Of a stretch of DNA of 64,000 nucleotides, positions 48,370 to 60,933 are shown piece after piece. The notes beneath the pieces were generated by a model. It was not told the DNA's origin, made no database searches, and saw nothing but the letters and a program-made list of their open reading frames with translations. Source of the stretch: Ziziphus jujuba (Eukaryota > Streptophyta > Magnoliopsida > Rosales > Rhamnaceae); NCBI RefSeq assembly GCF_031755915.1, contig NC_083380.1, positions 27,386,001 through 27,450,000 of the forward strand, given 5' to 3'. Position 1 is the stretch's first letter. Each line of letters begins with the position of its first letter. The position numbers and the translations under genes were made by a program.

Positions 48370-51140
48370 AAGAGAAAAGAAGACCATCGATTGTGATAAA
48401 AATTAAAGCAAAGATGATTACCGATGGTGCATCGATAATTCCCGATTCACCATCGGTAATTACCGAAACGCTTTCGGTAATATGAATTAACATTTTTTTT
48501 CTCCAAATACTCAGCTAATGGGTGTTTCCGGAAACAACATGCAAATTATACATTCATCAATGCCCCCAAACATCAAAACCCCAAATGTTCCGAAAACGTT
48601 CTCCAATTGGCAAAAATATTTAATTACCGTACATTTCATCGGTAATTACCGAAACCCCAGTGGTAATCACATTTTACCAATGTTATGGCCCCCACAAGTC
48701 CCATAATGTGTGTTAAATCAAAATACATGAAAAATATGGATTCTTTAATTATCCTAATGAGAGAAATTCCCAAAATTGCTTAAAAAGTTCTCAAATTGGC
48801 CAAAAAAATACGATGACTGTAGACCTTCAGTAATTACCGATAAAACTTTCGGTAACCAACATATACTCTCTGGAAAAATTACCGTAAGTTTCATCGGTAA
48901 TTACCGAAACCCCTATGGTAATCACATTTTACCAATTTTTTGGGTCCCACAAGTCCCTTTATGTGTGTTAAATGAAAAAACATGCAAAATATGGATTATC
49001 AAATGATCGTAATGAGAGAAAATCCCAAAATTGCTTAAAAAGTTCTCAAATTAGCCAAAAAAATACGATGACTGTAGACCTTCGGTAATTACCGATGAAA
49101 CCTTCGGTAACAAACATACACTCTCTGGAAAAATTACTGTAGGTTTCATCGGTAATTACCGAAACCCCTATGGTAATCACATTTTAAGAATTTTTTAGGC
49201 CCCACAAGTCCCCTTACGTGTGTTAAATGAAAAAACATACAAAATATGGATTCTAAAATTATCCTAAGGAGGGAAAACTCCAAAATCACTGAAAAAGTTC
49301 TCAAATTGGCCAAAAGAATACGATGATTGTAGACCTTCGGTAATTACCGATGAAACCTTTGGCAACTAACATATACCCTCTGGAAAAATTACCGTAGGTT
49401 TCATCGATAATTACCGAAACCCTAGTGGTAATCACATTTTACCAATGTTATGGCCCCCACAAGTCCCATAATGTGTGTTAAACCCAAATACATGCAAAAT
49501 ATGGATTCTCAAATTATCCTAATGAGAGAAAATCCCAAAATTGCTTAAAAAGTTCTCAAACTGGCCAAAAAAATACGATGACTGTAGACCTTCGGTAATT
49601 ACTGATGAAACCTTCGGTAACCAACATATACTCTCTGGAAAAAACCGTAGGTTTCGTCGGTAATTATCGAAACCCTTATGGTAATCACATTTTACAAATT
49701 TTTTGGGCCCCATAAGTCCCCTTACGTGTGTTAAATGAAAAACCATGCGAAATATGGATTCTAAAATTATCCTAAGGAGGGAAAACCACAAAATCTCTAA
49801 AAAAGTTCTCAAATTGGCCAAAAAAATACAATGAATGTAGACCTTCTGTAATTACCGATGAAACCTTCGGTAACCAACATATACTTTCTGGAAAAATTAC
49901 TGTATGTTTCGTCGATAATTACAGAAACCCCTATGGTAATCACATTTTACCAATTTTTTAGGTCCCACAAGTCCCCTTACGTGTGTTAAATGAAAAAACA
50001 TGCAAAATATGGATTATCAAATGATCGTAATGAGAGAAAATCCCAAAATTGCTTAAAAAGTTCTCAAATTGGCCAAAAAAATACGATGACTATAGACCTT
50101 CGGTAATTACCGATGAAAACTTCAGTAATGTTTCTAGAGGGTATATGTTGGTTACCAAAGTTTTCATCGGCAATTACCGAAGGTCTAGAGTCATCGTATT
50201 TGTTTGGCCAATTTGAGAACTTTTTAAGCAATTTTGGGATTTTCTCTCTTTACGATCATTTGTTAATCCATATTTTGCATGTTTTTTCATTTAACACACG
50301 TAAGGGGACTTGTGGGACCCAAAAAATTGATAAAATGTGATTACCATAGGGGTTTCGGTAATTACCGATGAAATATACGGTAATTTTTCCAGAGAGTATA
50401 TGTTGGTTACCGAAGGTTTCATCGGTAATTACCGAAGGTCTACAGTCATCGTATTTGTTTGGCCAATTTGAGAACTTTTTAAGTAATTTTGGGATTCTCT
50501 CTCATTACGATCATTTGATAATCCATATTTTGCATGCTTTTTCATTTAACACACGTAAGGGGACTTGTGGGGCCAAAAAAATTTGTAAAATGTGATTACC
50601 ATAGGGGTTTCGGTAATTACCGACGAAACATACATTAATTTTTCCAGAGAGTATATGTTGGTTACCGAAAAGTTCATCGGTAATTACTGAAGGTCTATAG
50701 TCATCGTATTTGTTTGGCCAATTTGAGAACAGTTAAGCAATTTTGGGATTTTCTCTCATTACGATCATTTGATAATCCATATTTTGCTTGTTTTTTCATT
50801 TAACACACGTAAAGGGACTTGTGGGGCCCAAAAAATTTGTGAAATGTGATTACCATAGGGGTTTCGGTAATTACCGAAGAAACATACGGTAATTTTTCCA
50901 GAGCGTATGTGTTAGTTACCGAAAGTTTCATCGGTAATTACCGAAGGTCTCCAGTCATCGTATTTTTTTGGCCAATTTGAGACCTTTTTTAAGAGATTTT
51001 TGGGTTTTCTCTCCTTACGATCATGTAACCATCCATATTTTCCATGTTCTTGCATTTAACACACATTAGGGGACTGGTGGGGGCCATAACATTGGTAAAA
51101 TGTGAGTACCACTGGGGTTTCGGTAATTACCGATAAAACG
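48370..51140. repeat. Palindrome-bearing array that reverses orientation near 50130
   Basis: About ten units of roughly 255 bp. Each contains two palindromic cores, TCGGTAATTACCGA or a one- or two-base variant, usually 67 bp apart. Perfect 14-mers occur at 48454, 48639, 48894, 49082, 49149, 49337, 50100, 50355, 50422, 50610, 50874, 50931 and 51120. Left of about 50130 the units read ...AATCCCAAAATTGCTTAAAA...GACTGTAGACC; right of it they read in reverse complement. The whole array is therefore a large inverted repeat with arms of about 1.0-1.5 kb and a loop of about 50 bp. It fills the space between the 3' ends of the two convergent MULE genes. Short frames inside are artefacts. Confidence 0.9.
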
Positions 51141-51617
51141 TATGGTTATGTTTGAAGCAAAAACAAATTGAACGTTTTCATTTTTTAATGCCATTCGATC
51201 TCTTACTTTGTCAGAATTTATCATTAATAATGCTACATTTAGCATGTTATTGGTTGGAACACACATGATTAAAGTTGTCGGATGGAATTGTGGTGATTCT
51301 TTTACAGCGGTGTACAAATGTCAATTACCAACGATGCATCAGTCATTACCATTGGGCAGTAATATCATCCGTGTAATAGTAAAAAACATACAAACAACCG
51401 AACCAAAAACTGAACACGGAATGATATGTTATCAAAACAATACGATAGATGAATTTGACAACAAAAGAACACATAAAACTAACGCCTATTATGCCAAAAT
51501 ACATGTTACACGGTTGAGCAACTAATTGCATTCCTGACTACATTGCATACACACGCATACCGCATAACATGGCCCCATTGTCTGAATATGGCATCGTGCC
51601 ATTGATGGGCCATCGGT

Positions 51618-54218
51618 TCAATGGTGCTGTTGGTTGGTAATGCTATCAAGAGGTACGGTGGCGGAGCATGATCGGCTACTGTGACCAATCTGTTTGCGCC
51701 TCCCGCATCTATATTGATGATGCTCCTTTCCTTGAGATTGAATCCTCTTCTTTCTTGGTCTTCCTGACTGTTTGCCAATTTGAGGTGGAAGTACAACCTG
51801 GTTTATGACATTATCTGGAGCATGCCACTGACATTTATCTCCAAGTGGATATATGGTTTCCGAATATGCATCACGGAGTGAGTCAACTGAGTAATGCACC
51901 GAGCAAAGGAAATATGGAGAAATATGTCGATGCTTACATGCTGCAATTGCATGGACACAATGAAATCCATCAATGTCAAATTCCTTGCATGAGCACATCT
52001 TATTTTCTAAGTTAACAACTCCAACGAACATGCCATGGCCAACAACTTGAAACTCATATAAGTTCATTGGCATAACACGTAAGGCTCTGCCATTATTTGA
52101 GCGCTCTTGCATGATTTTTTCCAACCAATTAGTAACAGGAGTTTGCATTGCAGCTGCATTAGTTCGACGTTCATACCACCACCTTTGCAAGACATCACGA
52201 ATGTGATCTAGTAATGGCAAAACAAGTTTATCCCTAGCATCAATAAGCACAGAGTTCATGCTCTCTGCAATGTTAGTGGTCATTATGTTGTATATATTAC
52301 CCGGAAAATGTGATCTAGCCCATTTTGAAGGACTTACATCCTTGAAATATTGTACAACTTCAATACTAACCCCTTCTAAAACCTGCATGGCCTTATCAAA
52401 ATCCTCAACAATATATGCTCTAGCTGCATCATTAAAAGTTGATATAATCATATTGACATTACCTTTAAACTTCTTAGCACGTAAATTTGTACCAAGATGA
52501 TATGTGCAGTGGCCATGGTGATTATTAGGAAAAACTGTACGTATTGCTTTTGCAATGCTCTTGTGTTTATCCGATATGAAAGCTATATTCGGATCATCCC
52601 CAAACGCTTCTTTAAAGCTCTCAAAAAACCACGTGTAAGTTGCATCCGTCTCCTTAGGGCCTATTCCATAAGCAAGTGGATAAATTTGATTGTTCCCATC
52701 CAAACATGATGCAATATATAAAAAACCTCTATATCTATTTTTCAGTGTAGTTCCATCGACGGCTAAGACTCTCTGCATATGCTGAAACCCTTTAATGTTT
52801 TGGTTGTCAGTTTCAATTTGAGTAAACGTGCCTGGATTTTTGCTCTTCAAAACATGACTCCATAAAGGAAGTTTTGCATATGAATCTTCTGGCGTGCCCC
52901 ACAAACCTGATAATGTAACTTCCTTAGCGGCCCATGCTTTGTTGTAGCTTATGTTTACTCCGTAATTAAAGCGAATGTCATGCATGATATCTCAAGGTTT
53001 GTATTGCCTTGAAATCCATTCAAATTTTGGCTGGATGATGTCTCCGATAAGTGAACTTGTTACTTGACGATGATCCCTTTTCGTGATATTTAAAGAGTAA
53101 ATATGCTCATCCTTGAAGGCCCTAATCATGAAGGCCTTTGTATTATCACCATGTAGTTTGGTAGTACGCATTTGCCACATGAAATTGTCGTTCGCACATA
53201 CAACCTCATATCGGACTCTATCTGACTTCTTGACCTTGAATTCAAAATTTTTCCTTAGTGCATAAAGACTAATCTTCTTCTGTAGAGCATTCTTACTCGC
53301 AAAGAGTTGGTTGATTCGAATGATTTCATGGGCATTGAGAGATGAGAAGCAATGGTTAACCCTAAGTTCAACCATGGTTACGGTAGAATCATGTCGAATG
53401 TCCAAATGGTTTTCGGTACAAGGAGAGGCAAGCACATCATCATTCACATTATCAATTGGACTACTACCATAAGGAGACTCACCATGTCGACTATTACCAG
53501 CTAAAAGTCCCGAATGTTGGATCCAACAAATGTCTTGTAACCCATCTTCACTACGATCAGTGTTGACCTCAACCTTAAATTGTTCATCTTGATCATAATC
53601 ATGTCCACGATATTCATTCATATCATTAATGTCGAAGCACTCATTATCGTGATCATGTTCCACAGATTGCACATTGTTTTCACAAATTTGATTTTTAGAG
53701 AATCCAGGTTGAGTTTCTGACACATGAAGTTCGGTCGTTGGGGACTGCATGTCAGCATTAGAGGTACAAGTAGCTGTCTCGGGAACTGCAGATAGTGCAG
53801 CAATAGCCATAAATCCTGAACTTGTAGGTATCCTATTCATAACACATCCAGCAGTATTAATACTCTATGGAACCCTAGATAACACATCAACAATAAATGG
53901 AGATCTGTCTTGAGGTTTGTGTGAACTATACTCTTCTATAAAACTTTGTACGTCTTCATCATTTTCCACAACGTATGGCTCACATGACAAACATACATGG
54001 TATATGAACTTGAAGATTAATTGATGTTGTGTAGAATCTAAGTTGTGAGCGTTGTAGATAACATCTTCAAGTTCTGCCAACATACAATTCCTTTTGATGC
54101 GTATAATCTTCATTCTTTGACGTTGGTATCTCCAGGTACCTTCAGAACATACACTCCATGTTCCATCATAGAACAGTAAAATCGAAATTTGTGACATTGA
54201 GCACAAAGGGTTTACCAA
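51618..54218 (-). pseudogene. mudrA: mudrA-type MULE transposase, one frame with two nonsense codons
   Basis: MULE transposases cut and move the element. A single frame of about 867 codons runs from 54218 to 51618, broken only by TAG at 53865-53867 and TGA at 52992-52994. The N-terminal part is acidic and variable. Then comes the MuDR DNA-binding region (LFASKNALQKKISLYALRKN, FEFKVKKSDRVRYEVVC). The MULE core has VDGTTLKNRYRG (first Asp), AFISDKHKSI (second Asp), a CTYHLGTNLR helix and TTNIAESMNSVL (Glu). A SWIM finger CSCKEFDIDGFHCVHAIAAC and a GRPRKKR stretch follow. The final zinc knuckle reads RCGRRKQIGHSSRSC: the second expected Cys is Arg. There are no introns and no frameshifts. It is nearly intact, hence probably recently active. 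Confidence 0.88.
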
Positions 54219-54465
54219 TTCAAAACATACTATCTACTTGTCACAAGCTTATGGTAATTCGTGAGGTCGTATGACTAAAAATAATTGCAATCGTAGAATC
54301 TTTGCTGGAAGGTTTAACTATAATCCTGAAGCAAAAGTAATGAAAAAATATAATGCATTTTCAGTAAATGAGTACAGAAAATAAGCCAAACAATTATGTT
54401 CTTAACGCCTAGTGGAATAGCATTTTAAATGCAAATGAGTAGAATAGCATTTTAAATACAAATAT

Positions 54466-54562
54466 AAATGCATTTTCAGTAAATGAGTAAAGATAAAATA
54501 CAAATGCATTTTATGTAAATGAGTAAAGATAAAATACAAATGCATTTTATGTAAATGAGTAC
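54466..54562. repeat. 36-bp tandem repeat upstream of mudrA
   Basis: Two full units (54466-54501, 54502-54537) and a partial third, each starting AAATGCATTTT and containing GTAAATGAGTA. It lies about 250-340 bases upstream of the mudrA frame, possibly in its promoter. Confidence 0.85.
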
Positions 54563-55919
54563 AAATGCTGTTTAAATGTTGCATATTAACACCTAGTAGA
54601 ATAGCTACTCTTGACAGACATAGTGGATCAAGTAGATTAAGATGTCAAATTTGTGGCACATGTGCTATATCATAACATAACGTTAGCTTAAATGGATGCA
54701 ATGTTGACAATGTGGTGTTCTGTGGATTATTTTGTTAAACATCATAAATATAGTTAGATTTAGCATGTCATTCGTTTACAATAACATTAGAGAAGTGGAC
54801 AAATTCGATTGTCCAATCGGTTTGCTTTTAGAAAATGGAAAAATTAAATATTCTGATGGAACCGCTGTTAAATTTTCCAACAAGCAAGTGTTTCATAATT
54901 ACTGATGGACAGTATGTAACAAACAAAGGTTGTAATTTTCAAATGGAAATTTCCGAACCATTTATGGATTGTTTTACATAAAATAGCACCAACATAGAAC
55001 TTGCACTTATATATCATGTCAAAACGTGACAAACAATGAATCTAATATAAGGGAAAAATGTATACATATCTGTACACACATATATATATATATGTATATA
55101 TATACACATACCAAAAAATCTTTAACTCTGATCCACAAAAACGTACAATTTAATTACACCCTTTTAAAGTGTATGGGCTCCGCAATGAAGATTTTCAGTC
55201 TTGTTGTTATCAAAAAAGGTTGGGGGTATGCAGGGAGAGTGAACTGAACTGAAGGTGGTATTGTGTTTTCTGTAATAGTTCGTCAATGCGAAGAAAGGCT
55301 AAAAGGTACGTAACCAACAAAAGAGAAAGACAGAGGAAGACACACAGGATTCATTTAATGTGGTAGCAGGGAGAGTAAGAGAGACGGATAGAAGTTAATG
55401 AGGGTAGATGAGAAATGAGAGATGGTAAAAAAATTTGTTTTAATATTTTCCACTTTATTCGACAGTTAATGAGAAATGAGGGTAGATGAGAAATGGGAAA
55501 CTGTTACATTTATTTTACACTTTCATATCCATTTATTTAAATAGTTTCCACAAGTGCACAATTAATTTCCTCCTAACAACTCTTGTTTGGACATACTACC
55601 ATGGAGCCGCATTTTAAAAGTGATTGGAAGAAGCTTGCAAGCTGGGAATCACATTTTACAATCTAAAACTAACTACATTTCAATGCATCCGTTTAAATTA
55701 TCAGAAAGTAGAGAGCCAATATTTGAGAACTCAATTACCATCCGTTTAAATTATCATCCTTCTTATTTATTGCTTTTCCACATATCAAATAATATGGAGA
55801 ATTTAATAATGAAATTGGATCCTTACACATCATATTGACACGAGACTCATGTAGAAAAACTAAAAACAAAATCTGAATTAGCAAGAGGAAATTGTACAAG
55901 TGTTTTATGAATAAAAACT
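54563..55919. other. Spacer; expected location of the right end of the MULE
   Basis: AT-rich with no recognisable gene. Contains a (TA)n run near 55080-55105 and a repeated GGTAGATGAGAAATG(A/G)GA motif at about 55403 and 55483. No terminal inverted repeat could be matched to the left side by eye. Confidence 0.35.
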
Positions 55920-56101
55920 AGAGAATATTACAGCTCCTACAAAAGCCTCTGTTTGTATCAATCCCGAATTGACCCAATGTTCCCCATCAATGTCAAAATC
56001 TCGAACACCAAATGGCACCACAATTGGTATAATGCCAAACTTTAGTGACAACATTAAAAGCATACGAGGCACCTCCACTAAAACGAAGATCGATTTGATA
56101 C
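55920..56101 (-). pseudogene. Exon fragment of an NTMC2T5/6-like SMP-domain lipid-transfer protein
   Basis: Read on the minus strand after a CATCCAG acceptor (AG at 56103-56102), the sequence gives YQIDLRFSGGA. After one extra base it continues RMLLMLSLKFGIIPIVVPFG, then VRDFDIDGEHWVNSGLIQTE and FVGAV. This is the heart of the SMP (lipid-binding) domain of plant extended-synaptotagmin-like proteins, which sit at membrane contact sites. The single-base insertion near 56060 and the loss of similarity after FVGAV show it is a broken fragment. I found no other exon of this gene nearby. Confidence 0.65.
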
Positions 56102-58019
56102 CTGGATGAAATCAAACGAAATATCTGCAATTAGTTACAATATTTAGCATACAAGTTTCAAAGAAAATAATTAAATACCTAGAGTATCCATAAAGAAGTA
56201 TAAAGGTTCAAATCTAACAATTGAGGCAATAGCTCATACCTAGTAATATCCCTTGCTCTCTATGAATTGTATAGAACCAAAATCCAATCTCATAGGTTGA
56301 TTTGCTAAATGATGCCCAAATCTCCAAAACAGCAAAAAAAGGAAGAATGTGAAAATGTTTTCCATCAAATTCTTTTGCTACTTCCTTGTCAACCTCTACC
56401 AACCTTCCAAAGAGCAACATCAAATTCATCCACCAGTAATCTAACAAGTACAAAACATGTAGCAGAGAACAAACTACACATCATAGATGCAACAAATCAA
56501 ACAAAACATCAACATGATCAACATTCAACAATGCTTTGGAATGCCAATAACCAAAAATAAATAAATAACAAACAGTAGAAGAATAAGAAAAAGCATACCA
56601 TTACACAACACAACTGCGGTAATAAAAAGATAAGCAATGGCACCAGGCAACTAAGTACAGCAAAGACATACATTAAATAAGTATCACATGCAAGTACGTA
56701 AAGCAATAAATTAAATAACTATCAAATGCAAAACCGTGACTAATGAACAGTCAAAGTTTTACCCTTGTTTTGTAAGAGCTCATTTGTTCTATCTATGGAG
56801 AAACCATAAACATTACTTAAATTTAATAGCATCTAGCTACCATTTTTAGAGCTGTCAAGGAAAAGATTCATACAAATCTAAAAGACCCAAGTATCCATGC
56901 AAAACAACGTACACCTAAATGCAGATAAAAAAATTGCCAGTACAGTATGCATCATATTTGCAATACCAAATGCAAATTATTAAACACGTAGGAACCTTAA
57001 AGGCAACAGATTTTGCATCATAATTAGATGCATAACCATAAGCAACTAACCATCATTACTTAATCAATTTTTCATACCAACCACAAATTTCCAATAAATG
57101 GACAAAATTATTCTAAATTTCATAAAATGTTTTAGAGCCTTTAGCATATATGTTGAAACATTCCTTACATAATTGCCAATGAAGAGTTCACGTTAATATT
57201 CAATTTCATTTATGCCTTGTCATTTTCCAAATAGGCCTTTCAACAAAATAACTAACAAATATTGGGTTCTTATTCAACACATATTCCGCTTGTTAGCCTA
57301 AAGCCACTTAAAAAAATGATTACATAACCTCCTGCACCTTGATGTCAATGGAATAGAATAAGCCGTAAGTCTCAATAGCTCTAAAAGTATCCATGACCCT
57401 TCAAATAGAAGTTTGAAACATCCATCTTTCAGACTAACTATTCAAAGGGCAACCTTTTCTTTTATGGAGTTGGGGAACTGTATTACAAACCCCCAACTTT
57501 AACCAGTTCAGCCATCAAGCTCAATAGGAAAAAAGGAACTCTTGTCCTAATAAAGTTAAAATTACTTTTACATATATATATATATATAATGAACAACAGA
57601 CAACAAACAACAAAAACCAAATGCAACCCCTAAATCATCATAGGAGATGCTTTTGATGAGGGAGAAATAAGAGATACGAGAATCTAAACCTTTTGCTCGT
57701 TGTCTTCTCTCCTGAGATAGAAGAAGAACTCCGTGTAAAGTGAATAGCAGACCCAATTCCAAAAAATCCAACGGTTTCATTCACATACAATCACGATTTT
57801 CTGTTTCCTTCGACATAAAAACAGAGGGAAAACCTCGCAAGACTCTAACTGACAGGCAAACCAATCCAAAGCTTTTGCACTGGAAGGCACAACGACTTTT
57901 AGAAATCCTCACAGAATCACATATGAAATGAAAACCAAACAAAAAGACATAGTATCAAAACCGCAAAGTGAAACGACATAAGATGTGAAATGAAAATCAC
58001 ATATGGAATTTTCCAGTAC
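56102..58019. other. Spacer between two host-gene fragments
   Basis: No exon could be recognised. On the minus strand, 56214-56453 and 57568-57780 carry open stretches of ordinary composition (for example VEVDKEVAKEFDGKHFHILP) that may be further captured or intronic sequence, but no family is evident. (TA)n at 57575-57590. Confidence 0.3.
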
Positions 58020-58229
58020 CTGAGACTGAAAGAACCCATTGGAGGTAGAAGGAGGATTCAGCTTCAACTTCCCCACAGCATCTTTGATACTCTCTAATCC
58101 TTTCTCAAGCATCAATGTCGGGGGTAGAGTATGTGTAATGCAAGTCTTCACCACAAAATCCCCGTCCTCCATTCCCGAATCCTTGCCGATTTCCATTATT
58201 AGACCGTCAAATCGCACACCGAACACTAC
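58020..58229 (-). pseudogene. Exon of a PHYLLO-like (MenF/isochorismate synthase region) gene
   Basis: PHYLLO is the fused plant protein for several steps of phylloquinone (vitamin K1) synthesis. On the minus strand a 70-codon exon is bounded by a TTTATTTTAG acceptor and a CAG|GTACTG donor, phase 0 at both ends. It encodes GVRFDGLIMEIG, EDGDFVVKTCITHTLPPTLM and LKLNPPSTSNGFFQSQ, matching the part just before the isochorismate synthase domain (TRTLPPALTLE, ELKLNPP). The exon frame is intact, but no neighbouring exon is found within 2 kb downstream, and upstream the gypsy LTR D begins after 260 bases. It could be a captured fragment or the remnant of a real gene cut by transposons. Confidence 0.6.
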
Positions 58230-58491
58230 CTAAAATAAAAATTACAAAAGCATAAGGAAAAAAATTACAGAAATAGCAAAAACAAAAAAACATAACCCTA
58301 ATTTCGATTCCAACTTATCCCAAAAGCAATCAGAAAAAAAAAAAAAAAACACCCCACAAATGTTTTAAATAAACCCTTGAAACCACTCAAATCGAAAAGT
58401 CAAAGGAAAAATTGAAGCAAACAGACCAGGCATTTTATTAAAGAGGCCAAGTGAAACAGCAAGCTTACGCATCTGCTTTCGCCATGCAGTA
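58230..58491. other. Short spacer before gypsy element D
   Basis: A-rich, no gene seen. The last five bases, CAGTA (58487-58491), are the candidate left target-site duplication of element D. Its partner lies beyond the window. Confidence 0.5.
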
Positions 58492-60899
58492 TGTAACACC
58501 CCGTCCCAAATCACATCGGAATCTGTGCACGTTGACCGAGGTTGATCGTTGACCTAGGGGGGTCAAAAGTTGACTTTTTGTCCCAGTTGGAATTTCTAGT
58601 TGACCAGGGTACCGTGGCAAAGTGCATGATGCTCCGAGTTCGTAGACTAGTAGCACGTCGAAAACGGTGCTACCGTTTGAAAGTTATGGGCAAAACAAGT
58701 CGAGGTACAAACTGTCTAAAAGGTGCCGGGAGTTGACCTTTTCTTGCGGTGTAATTTTGTTTTGACTTTTTATGGTTGTAAAGTACTCGTCGATACGAGT
58801 TCATAGACTAGCGGCACGCTTAAATCGGACATTTGGTTAAAAAGTTATGGACATTTGAAGTTTGCCGGATACCGTAATATTTTATTATATCTGGCTTAAG
58901 TGCACAGTAATGCCACGTATCATCACCTGATTGGTCCATGTGGATGAACAGTGTCACCACGGTGGCTTTTATGTGGTAAATATGCCGGGGAAGAGAGAGA
59001 AAGAGAGAGAGGAGAGAGAGAGAGAGAGAGAGAGAAACCGACCGGCCGCCGGAATCGTCCAATTTTCTGGCCGATTTTTGCTACACGCGCCGGCCAGATG
59101 GGAGCAGCTTCCCATTTTCAGTCAAACCCCAAAATCTCACGGCTGTTGGTCGCCGGAGGCGGTGAAGCTCGGTGGCGATTTTTCCCTCCACCGCCGGCCA
59201 CTGCCGTTTGCCCTGTTTCCGGCCATTTTCAGGCCACACGCGCCAGCCACCCCTCATCACCTCCTCAAGTTCGGCCTACCCACCAAATTTCACGGCCACC
59301 GGACCTCTGACGCGCCGGGATCGGAGCGTTTTCCGGCGAGGGGCCGAAAATCTTCAAACCCCGATTTCTCCGCCGTCCGGCCTCTGTTTGCCTCACTGCC
59401 GGTTTCGTTGGAATCCTTTCCCCTCGATCTACAAAACTGCCAAAAATCTCAGCCAACGACCACCGCACGCGTCGCCACCGGCGACGGTTGCTGGTGACCA
59501 TGGCGGCTCTCCGGAAGTTACTGTTCCGGCGAGTACCCAGTTGCACCGCCGGTCCTTGTCCACTGTTTCTGACCTTCTGAATCCAAATCCGGCATCCTTT
59601 TCTGCCAATTCGCTACGGTTTGGGAGAATTGAGGAGTCAAATCCCAAAAGCTTTCCGGCGAGATTCCGGCCACCTCGGGTCCGATCACCAGAAAGTAAGA
59701 CCGAATCCGTGATCCCCATCACTCAAGCTTCAATTCGGTATATAACTCGTAACTTTTAGTTGCTGTTTGTGTTCGCTCCCTGGGTACCCATTTGGGAGTT
59801 ACCCGATTAAAATATTAATATATTTGGTTGGTATACTGTAGATGTTTTAGGTGCACGTACGAGTAGTGGAGTTGATCCTACGGAGGATTTTAGCTGATTT
59901 ACGCGCTTAAGGTGAGTGACCCACCTTTAAAAATATTTTGGGCAATTAATTATGTTTAATTGGTATTTAAATTATGCTCATGTGGTACAATTTAATTATG
60001 GTTTTATTGTGATTTAATTTATTTATTATGCATGAGCAAAGTATATTTCGGTGATAATCGTACGTGGTTTTAAGTATTATTTTTGGGCATAATTGGTTTA
60101 AATATTTTATGAAAATATTTGTTTAAAATGGTAGTTTAATTTTATAATTATGCACACGGTATTTTATTTGTTGAACCTCGTATTTCGAGAAAAATTATGG
60201 TTTTATTTGTTATCGATGTTTCGTACCGATTTGTTAAATGAAAATATGTGGGATGGTAAGTGTGAAAATTTAATATATTTCCCACGGTAATTTTGGAAAG
60301 AACTGTATGGTTGATTAAATAATTATTTTAGACGCATTCATGCAGTATTGGTGTTCTGGTATATGTGGTTTAGCGCGCAAGTATTATGTCTCCCATGAGT
60401 TGCCATTGGACCGTGGGCAGGCAAGTTTGATATTGGCCACAACCGCCCCCCTCCTTGGCCGGGATGGCAGTTTCAGCAGCGGTACTGTTGGGACGCCGAA
60501 GTGCCGTTTGCAAGTTTCTTTCTTTAATCTCCCTGCCAGTCGGTGCTCAGGACGCTGGGTATCGGAGGGCATCACCGGTATATGGTGTGGTGCGTCAAGT
60601 GTAAATTTTCAGATAAAGTTCCAAACCCCAAAAATGTTCAAAGTTATTTATTATGATTTATTGCACTTTAATTACATATTGGGGTATTTATTTATTTATT
60701 GTTTATCAAATGGTTTGATCCCTTGGTTTTCGGGAAGTAAGAATATCGGGTTTTGTGAAATTGTTTTAAAAAGGGAACATTTCCAACGGAGTGATTAGAG
60801 AGAGTTTTGAGGGAAAATTATTATTTCCAACTGTTATTATTATTTATTTATTAATTGTTGGTATTAATTCAATTTCCTTATTTGTTATATTATTATTAC

Positions 60900-60933
<34 letters not shown>

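Larger units (their letters stand above)
44685..54218. mobile_element. Mutator-like element with Ulp1-type gene and mudrA (ends unresolved)
   Basis: A ten-exon DUF1985/Ulp1-protease gene on + and a mudrA transposase on - face each other tail to tail, with a repeat array between. MULEs carrying an Ulp1-like second gene are a known plant class (Kaonashi/KI-MULE type). The coordinates given cover only the coding span; the element must be longer. Terminal inverted repeats and the usual 8-11-bp target duplication were not found by eye. Confidence 0.75.

Noticed and set aside
48370..51140. CRISPR-like interpretation of the regularly spaced palindromes
   Set aside because: The intervals between palindromes are themselves conserved repeats, not unique spacers, and the setting is a eukaryotic transposon.
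52258..52709. Plus-strand frames opposite mudrA
   Set aside because: Shadows of the transposase frame.
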